This document shows, in pieces, positions 6,571 through 13,968 of a stretch of 20,311 nucleotides of DNA. The number at the start of each line of letters is the position of its first letter. The first letter of the stretch is position 1. Source of the stretch: DASVHS01 sp036390755 (GTDB taxonomy: Bacteria; Acidobacteriota; Thermoanaerobaculia; Gp7-AA8); assembly GCA_036390755.1 (NCBI GenBank), contig DASWBH010000292.1, forward strand, positions 1 to 20,311, in the 5' to 3' direction. The position numbers and the translations under genes are program-made. Below the pieces are notes generated by a model, which saw only the letters and a program-made list of their open reading frames with translations, did not search any database and was not told the DNA's origin.

Positions 6571-7911
6571 TCACTTCAGCACCATCTTCAGATTCGCGCC
6601 CGCGCCCGCCGACTCCACGATCGCTTTCGGCTCGCTGGGGTCGTGCGTCGTCACATCGCCGTCGAAGTCGAGTCTCGCTTCGATGCGCACGTGCGGCGGC
6701 AGCGGCTGGCCCATCATCGAGTCGGCTGCGCTGAGGTCGAACACCATCGGGAACGATCCGGCGGCGAAGCGCTTTGCAGCGACCGGCGGACCGGCAGTCA
6801 CGCCGACCGGCCGCGCGATCACGAAGATCACGCCGTTCTTCCCCTTGGCTGACGGATCGAGATCGAGCGTGATGTGAATCGCGCCCGGCTCGCTCGCCTG
6901 CGGCGCTGATGCTGCCGCGGCCGGAGTTGCGCCGGCAGGCGCTTCGCCGGGAGCGGGCAGCGACGGATGTCCGGGCGGGAGATCCTTCGCCGGCTTCGGT
7001 CCACCCTCTGCGGCGACCTGCTGCTTCATCTTCTCGTAGACCTGCGCAAGCCGCTCCTTCTCTTCCGGGTGCTGCTTCCCCGCCGCGGCGATTGCGGCCT
7101 GGGCGTCCTTCGTATTGCCCATCGAGGTGTTCACCCAGGCGAGCGCGACCCACGCGTCGATGAACTTCGGATCGCTCTGCGTGGCCTTGTCGAGCATCGA
7201 CTTCGCGTCGGCGTTCTGCCCCATGGCCAGGCGCACGAGCGCCTGATACGTGAGCGCGCGGCTGTCGTTCGGCGACTTCGCCAGCACGTATTGCGTCTGA
7301 TCGAACACGCCCATGAGGTTGTCGCGCTCGAGATAGGCCTTGGCCAGTTCGACGCGCACGTTGAGATCGTCGGGCGACTTCTGCACGGCCGCTTCGAGCT
7401 GCTGCACCGCCGGGTCGCCAGGAGGTGTCGCCGGGCGAATCGTCGATGTCGCCGTCTCGCCGCCGGTCACGCCCTGATTGGCATCGCGCGACTTCGCCGA
7501 TTGCATGACGAAGTAACCGAGACCGCCGAGGAGCGCGACGGAGCCGACGCCCCAGGCAAAGCCGACGAGCGCAGCGCGCTTTCCGGCCGGCTGCGCCACG
7601 ACGACAGCAGGTTTCTGCGTCGAAGGCGCAACGGCACCTTTGCGGCGCTGTTTCTTGAACGCGTCGAGCTGTCGCAGCACCTGGGCCGTCTCGAGCTCGA
7701 GGCGCGTTCGCTCCTCAGCGTCGAGACCTTCTTCGCGCAACTGCCGAACGAGCGCATCTCGCTTCGCTTCGAGGTCTTCTTTCTCCAGCTCTTCTGCTTC
7801 CGCCGCCGCCGGCACCGCGGGCTTGCGGCGCACGAAATAGACGAACAGGAGTCCGAGGATCACGCCGCCGGCGAGGATCGCGATGGCGCTCAACCAGTCG
7901 GTCGAGCTCAT
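6571..7911 (-). CDS. ccmI: Cytochrome c maturation protein CcmI/CycH (TPR protein)
   Basis: This 446-residue protein has an N-terminal membrane helix (about 8-27) and an acidic/basic coiled-coil segment (about 36-90). A second membrane helix lies near residues 118-136. A TPR region follows (about 165-295, including VRVELAKAYLERDNLMGVFDQ and AWVALAWVNTSMGNTKDAQAA). Next comes a proline/alanine linker and a C-terminal beta domain (about 345-446) with GVIFVIARPVG, GPPVAAKRF and VRIEARLDFDGD. That order is the CcmI/CycH layout. The TPR part holds apocytochrome c and the C-terminal domain assists delivery to the CcmF/CcmH heme lyase in the periplasm. Its ATG overlaps the TAA of ccmH by one base. 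It is the last gene of the ccm operon; hairpin copy 1 follows 19 nt downstream. Confidence 0.88.
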   Translation of the reverse strand: MSSTDWLSAIAILAGGVILGLLFVYFVRRKPAVPAAAEAEELEKEDLEAKRDALVRQLREEGLDAEERTRLELETAQVLRQLDAFKKQRRKGAVAPSTQKPAVVVAQPAGKRAALVGFAWGVGSVALLGGLGYFVMQSAKSRDANQGVTGGETATSTIRPATPPGDPAVQQLEAAVQKSPDDLNVRVELAKAYLERDNLMGVFDQTQYVLAKSPNDSRALTYQALVRLAMGQNADAKSMLDKATQSDPKFIDAWVALAWVNTSMGNTKDAQAAIAAAGKQHPEEKERLAQVYEKMKQQVAAEGGPKPAKDLPPGHPSLPAPGEAPAGATPAAAASAPQASEPGAIHITLDLDPSAKGKNGVIFVIARPVGVTAGPPVAAKRFAAGSFPMVFDLSAADSMMGQPLPPHVRIEARLDFDGDVTTHDPSEPKAIVESAGAGANLKMVLK

Positions 7912-8423
7912 TACTTCTTGTCTCCCACGAGCTGGCGGACTTCGTCGAGGTAGGGATCAGTGATCGGTTCCCGGTCGTCGGTTGTCGGTGCGGGCTGCTC
8001 GAGTTTCTTCATCTTGCTCACGACGACGACGACGCCGATGGCGATCGCGAGAATCGGCAGCACCCACACCAGCGTGTTCACGCCCTGGAACTTCGGCTTG
8101 AGCAGCACGAACTGTCCGTAGGAGCGCTCGAAGTACTGGAGGATCTGCTCCTGCGTGTAGCCGCGGGCGAGCAGCGCGTGCACCTGATGCTTCATGTTGA
8201 CGGCCATCTCCGACGGTGAGTCGGCCACGGACATGCCCTGACACACCGGGCAGCGCAGCAGCGCGGAGACTTCGGCCGTCTTTGCATCGAGAACGTCACC
8301 GGTGATCGGCTGGCCCTGCGGTGGGCCGACGAACATCTGCGCGTCCGGAGCCTGCGTGGTCGTCTGCGCGCCGATCGAGATCGTCGCGACGATGCACAGG
8401 GCGAGGACTGCGAGATTCTTCAT
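7911..8423 (-). CDS. ccmH: Cytochrome c maturation protein CcmH (apocytochrome thiol reductase)
   Basis: This 170-residue protein has a signal/anchor at residues 1-19. The family-defining LRCPVCQGMSVADSPS carries redox cysteines C58 and C61. The helical AVNMKHQVHALLARGYTQEQI segment follows, then a C-terminal membrane helix (about 117-134). CcmH reduces apocytochrome c cysteines in the periplasm for heme ligation and partners with CcmF and CcmI. The start ATG overlaps the ccmG TGA (ATGA). After the membrane helix the cytoplasmic tail contains PTTDDREPITD, encoded by a decayed copy of the GTTGTCG heptamer (7974-7987). The tail is not part of the conserved family core. Confidence 0.92.
   Translation of the reverse strand: MKNLAVLALCIVATISIGAQTTTQAPDAQMFVGPPQGQPITGDVLDAKTAEVSALLRCPVCQGMSVADSPSEMAVNMKHQVHALLARGYTQEQILQYFERSYGQFVLLKPKFQGVNTLVWVLPILAIAIGVVVVVSKMKKLEQPAPTTDDREPITDPYLDEVRQLVGDKK
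7974..7987. repeat. Decayed GTTGTCG heptamer copy in the ccmH tail
   Basis: GTCGTCG then GTTGTCG, followed by GTGCG, the same continuation that follows the intact array in ccmA (13174-13201). The encoded tail PTTDDREP resembles PTTDNRQQ of CcmA. With only two units, kinship is suggestive rather than proven. Confidence 0.5.
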
Positions 8424-8941
8424 TGCTGAACCGCTTTCTGGAGATTCGCCTGAAGCAGACCCGTGTCGAGCGGGCCGGTGTACTTCGCGACAACCTTGCC
8501 GGTCTTGTCGAGGAAGAACGTCTCCGGCACGCCGCCGACTCCGTAGGCGATGGCCGTCTTGCCCGCGTCATCGACGACGGTCGGATAGGCGTGGCCGCGG
8601 TCGCGCAGGAACTTCTGGATCTTATCCTCGTTGTCCTGGAAGACGACCCCGAGGAACTGGACCCCCGGCTGCATGGCGCGTGCGTTGGCGACGAGCGTGG
8701 GATGCTCTTCCCAACACGGGCCGCACCACGTGGCCCAGAAGTTCAGCACCACAGGACGTCCCTTGAATTCGTCGAGGCTGATGGTCCGGCCCGTGCCGAC
8801 TTCGCGCAGCGCGAAGTTCGGAGCGGGACGTCCGATCAGCGGCGAGTCGATGGCCTGCGGATCCTTGCCCAGCCCGAAGAAGAGCACGACGACGAGCGCC
8901 GCGGCGATGAAAACCCCGACGAGGAGAACCGTGCGGTTCAT
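8420..8941 (-). CDS. ccmG: Thiol-disulfide reductase CcmG/DsbE
   Basis: This 173-residue periplasmic thioredoxin-like protein is held by an N-terminal membrane helix (about 5-24). The active site is ATWCGPCWEEHP with C73 and C76, and the cis-proline loop is GGVPETFFLD. The fold order (RPAPNFALREVGTG, VVLNFWATWCGPC, GVPETF, then TGPLD) is that of CcmG/ResA-type proteins. It keeps apocytochrome c or CcmH cysteines reduced, with electrons normally supplied by CcdA or DsbD (not in the window). The ATG at 8941 overlaps the ccmF TGA, and its own TGA overlaps the ccmH start, so translation of all three is coupled. Confidence 0.95.
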   Translation of the reverse strand: MNRTVLLVGVFIAAALVVVLFFGLGKDPQAIDSPLIGRPAPNFALREVGTGRTISLDEFKGRPVVLNFWATWCGPCWEEHPTLVANARAMQPGVQFLGVVFQDNEDKIQKFLRDRGHAYPTVVDDAGKTAIAYGVGGVPETFFLDKTGKVVAKYTGPLDTGLLQANLQKAVQQ

Positions 8942-10944
8942 CCTGCCACCACCTCTTTTCCGTATTGCTTCGCGTCAGCGGGAACCGGTTTGAATGCCGT
9001 GGCCACCGGGCGCACCGGGATCAGCGCCATCAGACCGCCCAGTCCCATCACGACGACGGCGATCCAGATCCAGCCGACGAACGGCGTGATGATCGCGTTC
9101 ACGGCGACGCTCTGACCGGCCGGATCGATGTTCATGACCGAGAGGTAGAAGTCGCCGCCGATCGTGCTGTACACGTCCGGCGTTCCGATCGGCTCGCGCA
9201 TCCCGAGATACTGATTCATGCGCGGCTCGAGCACGGCCTTCTGCACGCCGTTCTTCGCCACGGCGATCTGCGCGACGGTGGCCACGCGGTTCGGCTCCGG
9301 ACGGTCGAAGACGTTGAGCAGAGTCAGCGAGTACGCGCCGACGTTGACTGTCTGCCCTTTCGCGAAGTGCACTTCCTGCGTGTAGCGCATCGTGCTGCTG
9401 ATGGCGATGGCGATGAACACGACCACGGCTCCGGCATGCACGATGTACGACGCGAAGCGCCGCCGTCCGCGGCCGAGCTGGCCGTCGAAAAACGCTTTCG
9501 AGAACGAGTCGCCGCCGCGGAGCCGTTTCACGAGCGGCATCCACATCTGCGACAGCGTCACCTGCGCGGCGTAGCCGCCGAATGCGAGCGTCAGCAGCGT
9601 CCACGGGTTGCGGACACCGAATGCGTAGCCGGCGGCGAGAAGAACGACCGCGCCGGCGATCGGCGGAAGCAGCGCGCGGCGGATCTTCTCCTTGGTCGCG
9701 CGGCCCCACGGCAGCGCCGGCCCGACGCCGAGCAGGAACAGCAGCACCGCCCCGACCGGAACGACCATGCTGTCGAAGTACGGCCGGCCGACGCTCATCT
9801 GCTTGCCCTTGACCGCTTCGACGAGGAGCGGGAACGTCGTCCCGATCAGAACCGTGAAGGTCAGGATGACGAACATCAGGTTGTTGAAGAGGAACATCCC
9901 CTCACGGCTGACGGCGCCTTCGAAGTTTCCTTCCGCTTCGAGAAGATCGATGCGCATGGCCAGCAGCGCGATCGAGAAGATCAGCGCCGCAGCGAGGAAC
10001 GCGAGGATCGTCGGGCCGATCGCGCTCTGCGTGAACGAGTGCACCGAGTTGAACACGCCCGAGCGCGTCATGAACGTGCCGAGGATGGTCAGAAGGAACG
10101 TGGCCTGGATCAGCGTGACGGTCCAGCCCTTCAGAACTCCCCGGCGCTCGAGCACGACCATCGAGTGCAGCGCCGCGGTTGCCGTGAGCCACGGCAGGAG
10201 CGACGCGTTCTCGACCGGATCCCACGCCCAGTAACCGCCCCATCCGAGAACTTCGTACGCCCACCAGCCGCCGAGCATGATCGCGATCGTGAGGAACACC
10301 CACGGCAGCATCAGCGACTCGCGCATTGGCTTGAGAAGGGCGTGTCCGAGCCGTCCCTTGATCAGCGCCGCGCAAGCGAAGCCGAACGGAATCGTCATAC
10401 CGACGTAGCCGAGGTAGAGGAACGGCGGATGGATGACCATCAGGATGTGGTTCTGGAGCAGCGGATTCGGTCCCGGTCCGTCCGGTGCGGCAGCAACGGA
10501 CAGGAACGGATTCGCCGGACCGGCGATCAGGAAGCTGAAGAACGCCGCGCACGCCAGCCAGACGCCGATCGCATCCGGCATGTACTCGTGGTAGTCGTGG
10601 CGGGTGAGCCAGGTCGCGATCGCGACGTAGATGCCGAGCACGCAACCCCAGAAGAGGATCGAGCCCTCGAGCGACGACCAGAGGCTGGCGACCGTGACCC
10701 ACGTCGGCGTCGCCAGCGACCCGACGTGCGCGACGTAGCTGACCGAGAAGTCGTGCGTCAGCAGCGCGTACTCCATCACGGCCGTCGCGGCGATCATGAG
10801 AAACGCGAACGCAAACGCGAACCGCTGCGCCCATTTCAGTCCTTCCTGCGAGCGCGTACGGCCGGCGGCGAAACCAATGACGGCTCCGCCCGTCGAGACG
10901 AGCAGCGCGGCCAGGACCAGAACTCTTCCGAGGATGGCGTTCAT
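8938..10944 (-). CDS. ccmF: Cytochrome c heme lyase subunit CcmF
   Basis: This 668-residue polytopic inner-membrane protein has the heme-handling WWD signature, WGGYWAWDPVENASLLPW (235-252). Conserved histidine contexts include IHPPFLYLGY (H172) and AALHSMVVLERR (H260). A large periplasmic domain precedes the last membrane helix. Length and motif order match CcmF of System I. It takes heme from holo-CcmE and ligates it to apocytochrome cysteines with CcmH and CcmI. The ATG at 10944 is 2 nt from the ccmE stop, and its 3' TGA overlaps ccmG. The opposite strand carries a 661-codon open frame, which I regard as a composition artefact. Confidence 0.96.
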   Translation of the reverse strand: MNAILGRVLVLAALLVSTGGAVIGFAAGRTRSQEGLKWAQRFAFAFAFLMIAATAVMEYALLTHDFSVSYVAHVGSLATPTWVTVASLWSSLEGSILFWGCVLGIYVAIATWLTRHDYHEYMPDAIGVWLACAAFFSFLIAGPANPFLSVAAAPDGPGPNPLLQNHILMVIHPPFLYLGYVGMTIPFGFACAALIKGRLGHALLKPMRESLMLPWVFLTIAIMLGGWWAYEVLGWGGYWAWDPVENASLLPWLTATAALHSMVVLERRGVLKGWTVTLIQATFLLTILGTFMTRSGVFNSVHSFTQSAIGPTILAFLAAALIFSIALLAMRIDLLEAEGNFEGAVSREGMFLFNNLMFVILTFTVLIGTTFPLLVEAVKGKQMSVGRPYFDSMVVPVGAVLLFLLGVGPALPWGRATKEKIRRALLPPIAGAVVLLAAGYAFGVRNPWTLLTLAFGGYAAQVTLSQMWMPLVKRLRGGDSFSKAFFDGQLGRGRRRFASYIVHAGAVVVFIAIAISSTMRYTQEVHFAKGQTVNVGAYSLTLLNVFDRPEPNRVATVAQIAVAKNGVQKAVLEPRMNQYLGMREPIGTPDVYSTIGGDFYLSVMNIDPAGQSVAVNAIITPFVGWIWIAVVVMGLGGLMALIPVRPVATAFKPVPADAKQYGKEVVAG

Positions 10945-10946
10945 CG

Positions 10947-11444
10947 TTAATCCTTGAGACCTTCAGTCGACTTCATGAGGCGCTCGAGCTCCTTCTTGTC
11001 GACCGGGTGTCCGGCCTTCGGAGCGCGGTATTGGTTGTTGTGCGAGACCATCAGGCGGTCGCTCTTGAAGTAGCCGCCCGGCACCATCGTCCCTTCGACG
11101 ACGACGCCGATGTTCTCGCGGAACATCTGCGGAGGAGCGCCCGACGACTTCACGTGCACGATCTGGGCGGTGTCCTTGACGTCGAACTCGACGGCCGACG
11201 AGCCGCCGACCGCGTGAATCGAGCCGGGAGCGACCATCCCGCCGAGGCGGATCGTCGCGCCGTACGCTTTATCGCCGGCGGCGTGCAGATCGGTGGGCGT
11301 CCAGTAGTAGACGAGGTTCTTGTTGATGCCGCTCGCCGCGATGACGGCGAACGCGATCGCGGCGACGACGAACGCGCCGAGCATGAACAGACGCGTGCGG
11401 CGCTTCATCGCCGCGGTGGCTGGGGCGTTCATGGGGGTGCTCAT
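10947..11444 (-). CDS. ccmE: Periplasmic heme chaperone CcmE
   Basis: The chosen start is ATG at 11444 (165 residues), which overlaps the ccmD TGA as ATGA. A longer frame to 11477 would run into ccmD. The protein has an N-terminal membrane anchor (about 20-38) and an OB-fold domain (IRLGGMVAPGSI, VEFDVKDTAQIVHV, VVVEGTM). The heme-binding motif is SHNNQY, with H135 and Y139 in the usual HxxxY spacing of CcmE. It binds heme covalently in the periplasm after CcmC loads it and passes it to CcmF. The usual His is present rather than the Cys variant. Confidence 0.95.
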   Translation of the reverse strand: MSTPMNAPATAAMKRRTRLFMLGAFVVAAIAFAVIAASGINKNLVYYWTPTDLHAAGDKAYGATIRLGGMVAPGSIHAVGGSSAVEFDVKDTAQIVHVKSSGAPPQMFRENIGVVVEGTMVPGGYFKSDRLMVSHNNQYRAPKAGHPVDKKELERLMKSTEGLKD

Positions 11445-11587
11445 TGTGCCTGCCGTCCTTTCGCCTGACGCGACCACTCATCGCGCAGCCTCGTGATCAC
11501 GCTAACTCCGTAGACGACCAGGATGGTCGCCGTCACCGTGTAAGCCGCCCAGACGTAAGCCCAACCTCCGCTAACGACTCCTCTCAT
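11441..11587 (-). CDS. ccmD: Small heme-exporter protein CcmD
   Basis: This short gene is supported by context. It encodes 48 residues, MRGVVSGGWAYVWAAY at the start, a single membrane helix to about residue 31, then a basic, charged tail (RLRDEWSRQAKG). The YVWAAY motif before the helix is typical of CcmD, which helps release holo-CcmE from the CcmABC complex. The ATG at 11587 overlaps the ccmC TGA as ATGA. Its TGA (11443-11441) overlaps the ccmE ATG the same way. This fills the expected D position between ccmC and ccmE. Confidence 0.92.
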   Translation of the reverse strand: MRGVVSGGWAYVWAAYTVTATILVVYGVSVITRLRDEWSRQAKGRQAQ

Positions 11588-12498
11588 GCGAGTTCTCCCA
11601 CTTCTTCCGCCGATAGGAGCGGCGGAGGTGCAATCTCATGCGACAGACGCAGCGCGGCAACGCGCGCGCGGAGCATGATGAATCCGGTCATCAGGAACAG
11701 GACCGCGAACGCGTTGAGGCGCAGCGGAATGTGAAACACCGACGAGACGGTGTTCGGCGTCGACTGCTGCTGGTGCAGCGAGTTCCACCACTTGACAGAG
11801 TAAAAGACGATCGGCACGTCGACGTAAGCGATGATCGTCGCAACGGACGACCAGATCGCGCGCTTCACCGGGTCTTCGACGAAGTTGCGCAGCGCGAGGA
11901 TGCCGAGGAACGCGAAGATCAGGACCGCGGTCGTCGTGAGACGGGGATCCCAGTCCCACCACACGCCCCACGTCGGCTTGGCCCAGATCGCGCCCTGGCA
12001 GCAGAGCAGGAACCCGAGAACGGTCCCGACTTCGATCGACGACTCCATGTACGCGTCCCAGCGGAAATCGCCTTTGAACAGGAACACGATCGCGCATCCG
12101 AAGCCGAACGTGATCGCCAGGAGCGCGTTCCACGCCGTCGGCACGTGCACGTACATGATTCGCTGCACCTGACCCATGTACGTTTCGGGCGGCGCGATGA
12201 ACAGACCCCAGTACGAGCCGAGGAGAAGGAGAACCAGGCCGGCGCCGACCAGGATCGCCGCGCGGCGCGCGCGTGACTTCGGATCGTCGACGATCAGCAG
12301 GAAGATCGCTCCGGCCACGCCGCAAATCGCGGCGAGCGACGCCCGGACGCCCAGCGGAAGTCCGAAGGCAATGTTCACCCCGCCGTAATCTTCGGCGATC
12401 GGCGCGATCACGCTGAAGTAGAGCCCGACGAAGAACAGACCCGCGGCGACCGCGCCCTGGGCCGCCGCATGTTTCGAAACCTGAGACTGGTCACCCAT
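11584..12498 (-). CDS. ccmC: Heme-loading protein CcmC with an N-terminal extension
   Basis: The protein has 304 residues. The core from about residue 85 has the CcmC features: GLFIAPPETYMGQVQRIMYVHVP (conserved H118), the WWD motif WGVWWDWDPRLT (177-188) and several membrane helices. CcmC attaches heme to CcmE in the periplasm. A GAGGAG ribosome site 6 nt before the ATG at 12498 supports this start. That leaves roughly 80 extra residues with two hydrophobic helices (about 15-33 and 52-70) compared with typical CcmC of about 245 residues. The end, APPPLLSAEEVGELA, is a short charged tail. The start is 3 nt from the ccmB stop, and the TGA overlaps ccmD. Confidence 0.94.
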   Translation of the reverse strand: MGDQSQVSKHAAAQGAVAAGLFFVGLYFSVIAPIAEDYGGVNIAFGLPLGVRASLAAICGVAGAIFLLIVDDPKSRARRAAILVGAGLVLLLLGSYWGLFIAPPETYMGQVQRIMYVHVPTAWNALLAITFGFGCAIVFLFKGDFRWDAYMESSIEVGTVLGFLLCCQGAIWAKPTWGVWWDWDPRLTTTAVLIFAFLGILALRNFVEDPVKRAIWSSVATIIAYVDVPIVFYSVKWWNSLHQQQSTPNTVSSVFHIPLRLNAFAVLFLMTGFIMLRARVAALRLSHEIAPPPLLSAEEVGELA

Positions 12499-12501
12499 GT
12501 A

Positions 12502-13158
12502 TTACTCCTCGATCACTCGTCCATAGAGCAACCCGCATAACGCCCAGTAAATGGCATCGAATGCCGCAAGAAGCGACAACCACGAGCCGAGTGCGTTCAT
12601 CGGATCTCCCAAAATGACGAGCGAAGTGGCTTTGACTGACGAAAGCAAGGCTGGAACGATCAGGGGGAACAACAGCAAAGGGAGGAGAGTCTGTTTCCCA
12701 CGGATCTGCGCAGTCATGGCCGCGTATAAAGTTCCCGGGGCGGAAAGCCCGGCCGCGCCCAGAACGATGATCCCAAGCAGGCTCAGCACGCGTGTCGTTC
12801 CTGCGTCATACAGGATGACCATGACCGGGATGAGTGCCGAGCCCAGCAGTGACAACTGGATCCAATTCGCCACCGCCTTGCCGTAGTACAGCGCGCGTGG
12901 ATCGGACGGCAGCAACAGTAAACCTTCGAGCGCGCGATTCTCCATCTCGGCGTGAAAGCTCTCCGCAAGCGTCAGCGTCGACGAGAGCAGCAGACCGAGC
13001 CACAGAAAGCCGGCCGAAAACTGGCGCAGGATCTCCGAGTTCGGCCCGACGCCGAAGCTGAACAGCAGCAGCGCGGTTGCGCCGAAGATGAAGACGGCGA
13101 TGAACTGCGTGCGTGTGCGCCATTGAAGAAGGACTTCTTTTCGCAGAGCCGCGATCAC
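12502..13158 (-). CDS. ccmB: ABC transporter permease CcmB
   Basis: This 218-residue protein has six membrane helices and CcmB features: an LRKEVLLQWRTR start, SAGFLWLGLLLSSTLTL, the ESFHAEMENRALEGLLLLP segment and KQTLLPLLLFPLIVPALLSS. With CcmA it forms the ATPase-driven CcmABCD complex that frees heme-loaded CcmE. The start is GTG at 13158, overlapping the ccmA TGA (GTGA), so translation is coupled. The length is typical of the family. Confidence 0.95.
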   Translation of the reverse strand: MIAALRKEVLLQWRTRTQFIAVFIFGATALLLFSFGVGPNSEILRQFSAGFLWLGLLLSSTLTLAESFHAEMENRALEGLLLLPSDPRALYYGKAVANWIQLSLLGSALIPVMVILYDAGTTRVLSLLGIIVLGAAGLSAPGTLYAAMTAQIRGKQTLLPLLLFPLIVPALLSSVKATSLVILGDPMNALGSWLSLLAAFDAIYWALCGLLYGRVIEE

Positions 13159-13859
13159 CGGACCACCTGGGAAGTTGTCTGTTGTCGGTTGTCGGTTGTC
13201 GGTGCGTCGGACGCACGACCAAACGACTGGACTCGACCTTGCTCCAGAAAGAGCGCCAGGTCCGCAATCCGCAGTCCCCGTTCGATCTGATGCGTGGCCA
13301 TCAGAACCGTGACGCCGCGCGCCTTCAGCTCGCGAATCACGTCGTCGACGAGCGCGAATCCCTGCGGATCGAGCTGGCCGTACGGCTCGTCGAGCATGAC
13401 CACCGACGGATCCTGCAGCAGGATCCGCGCGAAGGAGAGCCGCTTGCGCATGCCGGCCGAGAACGTCACCACCATGTCGTCAGCCCGACCGCCGAGGGTC
13501 ACCCGCTCGAGAAGATCCATGATGCCAGCGCGCTTGATCCCGAGATGGTCGGCAGCGACGTGGAGGTTCTCGCGTGCAGTGAGCGCTTCGTAGAGATACG
13601 AGGAATGGCTGAGGAGCGCGACGTTGCGGCGTACGTCCTGGCGTTCGCGGCCGATGTCGAACCCGGAGACTGAAGCTCGACCGCCGTCGGCGCGAATCGC
13701 CGTCGAGAGAACGCGGAACAGCGTCGACTTGCCGGAGCCGTTGCGCCCGGCCACCATCATGACGGCGCCGCGCGGAACCTGGAAGCTGACGTCTGCGAGC
13801 GCCCACCGCGGACCGAAGCGGCGGGCCAGACGCTCCGCATCAATGGCGATGTCCTTCAT
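13155..13859 (-). CDS. ccmA: ABC transporter ATPase CcmA
   Basis: With ATG at 13859 the protein has 234 residues. Walker A is GRNGSGKST (38-46), the signature is FSAGMRKRLSFAR, Walker B is VVMLDEP and the switch region is MATHQIERG. It drives release of holo-CcmE with CcmB. An upstream in-frame TTG at 13898 (247 residues) and GTG at 13892 are possible; neither has a strong ribosome site. The likely promoter near 13902-13929 would leave them in or near its start point, so I prefer the ATG. The C-terminal tail APTTDNRQQTTSQ is encoded by a GTTGTCG heptamer array and lies beyond the conserved ATPase core. It is the first gene of the ccm operon. Confidence 0.93.
   Translation of the reverse strand: MKDIAIDAERLARRFGPRWALADVSFQVPRGAVMMVAGRNGSGKSTLFRVLSTAIRADGGRASVSGFDIGRERQDVRRNVALLSHSSYLYEALTARENLHVAADHLGIKRAGIMDLLERVTLGGRADDMVVTFSAGMRKRLSFARILLQDPSVVMLDEPYGQLDPQGFALVDDVIRELKARGVTVLMATHQIERGLRIADLALFLEQGRVQSFGRASDAPTTDNRQQTTSQVVR
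13174..13201. repeat. GTTGTCG heptamer x4 in the 3' end of ccmA
   Basis: Units are GTTGTCT, GTTGTCG, GTTGTCG and GTTGTCG. On the minus strand they encode the C-terminal TTDNRQQTT of CcmA. It is the same family as 3001-3028. The array ends just before the ccmB start. Confidence 0.95.
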
Positions 13860-13901
13860 GACTGCGGGAGTTTGGTTCGGCGGGTGGATCACTGGCAACA
13901 G

Positions 13902-13934
13902 ATCGTCTCACAAAGAGTCGTGATGGCAATCACA
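13902..13934 (-). promoter_or_regulatory. Crp/Fnr-like palindrome overlapping a candidate ccm promoter
   Basis: CGTGA-TGGCAA-TCACA (13919-13934) matches the TGTGA-N6-TCACA consensus of the Crp family at 9 of 10 positions. It lies in the 109-bp spacer between divergent ccmA and the HEAT/cyclophilin gene. A minus-strand TTGCCA (13929-13924), 16-bp spacer and GACGAT (13907-13902) form a weak promoter for ccmA, whose -35 sits inside the palindrome. On the plus strand TATGAT (13968-13973) could be a -10 box. These are motif matches only. Confidence 0.4.
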
Positions 13935-13968
13935 GGCCGGCGACACAGCGCCGCCGCGCGACTGTCTT

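Noticed and set aside
8965..10950. 661-codon open frame on the plus strand opposite ccmF
   Set aside because: The product is an Arg/Asp/His/Glu-rich low-complexity string with no domain, an artefact of GC-rich codons opposite a well-identified ccmF.
11445..11477. Upstream ccmE start at 11477
   Set aside because: It would overlap ccmD by 37 bases; the ATG at 11444 forms the ATGA junction seen throughout the operon.
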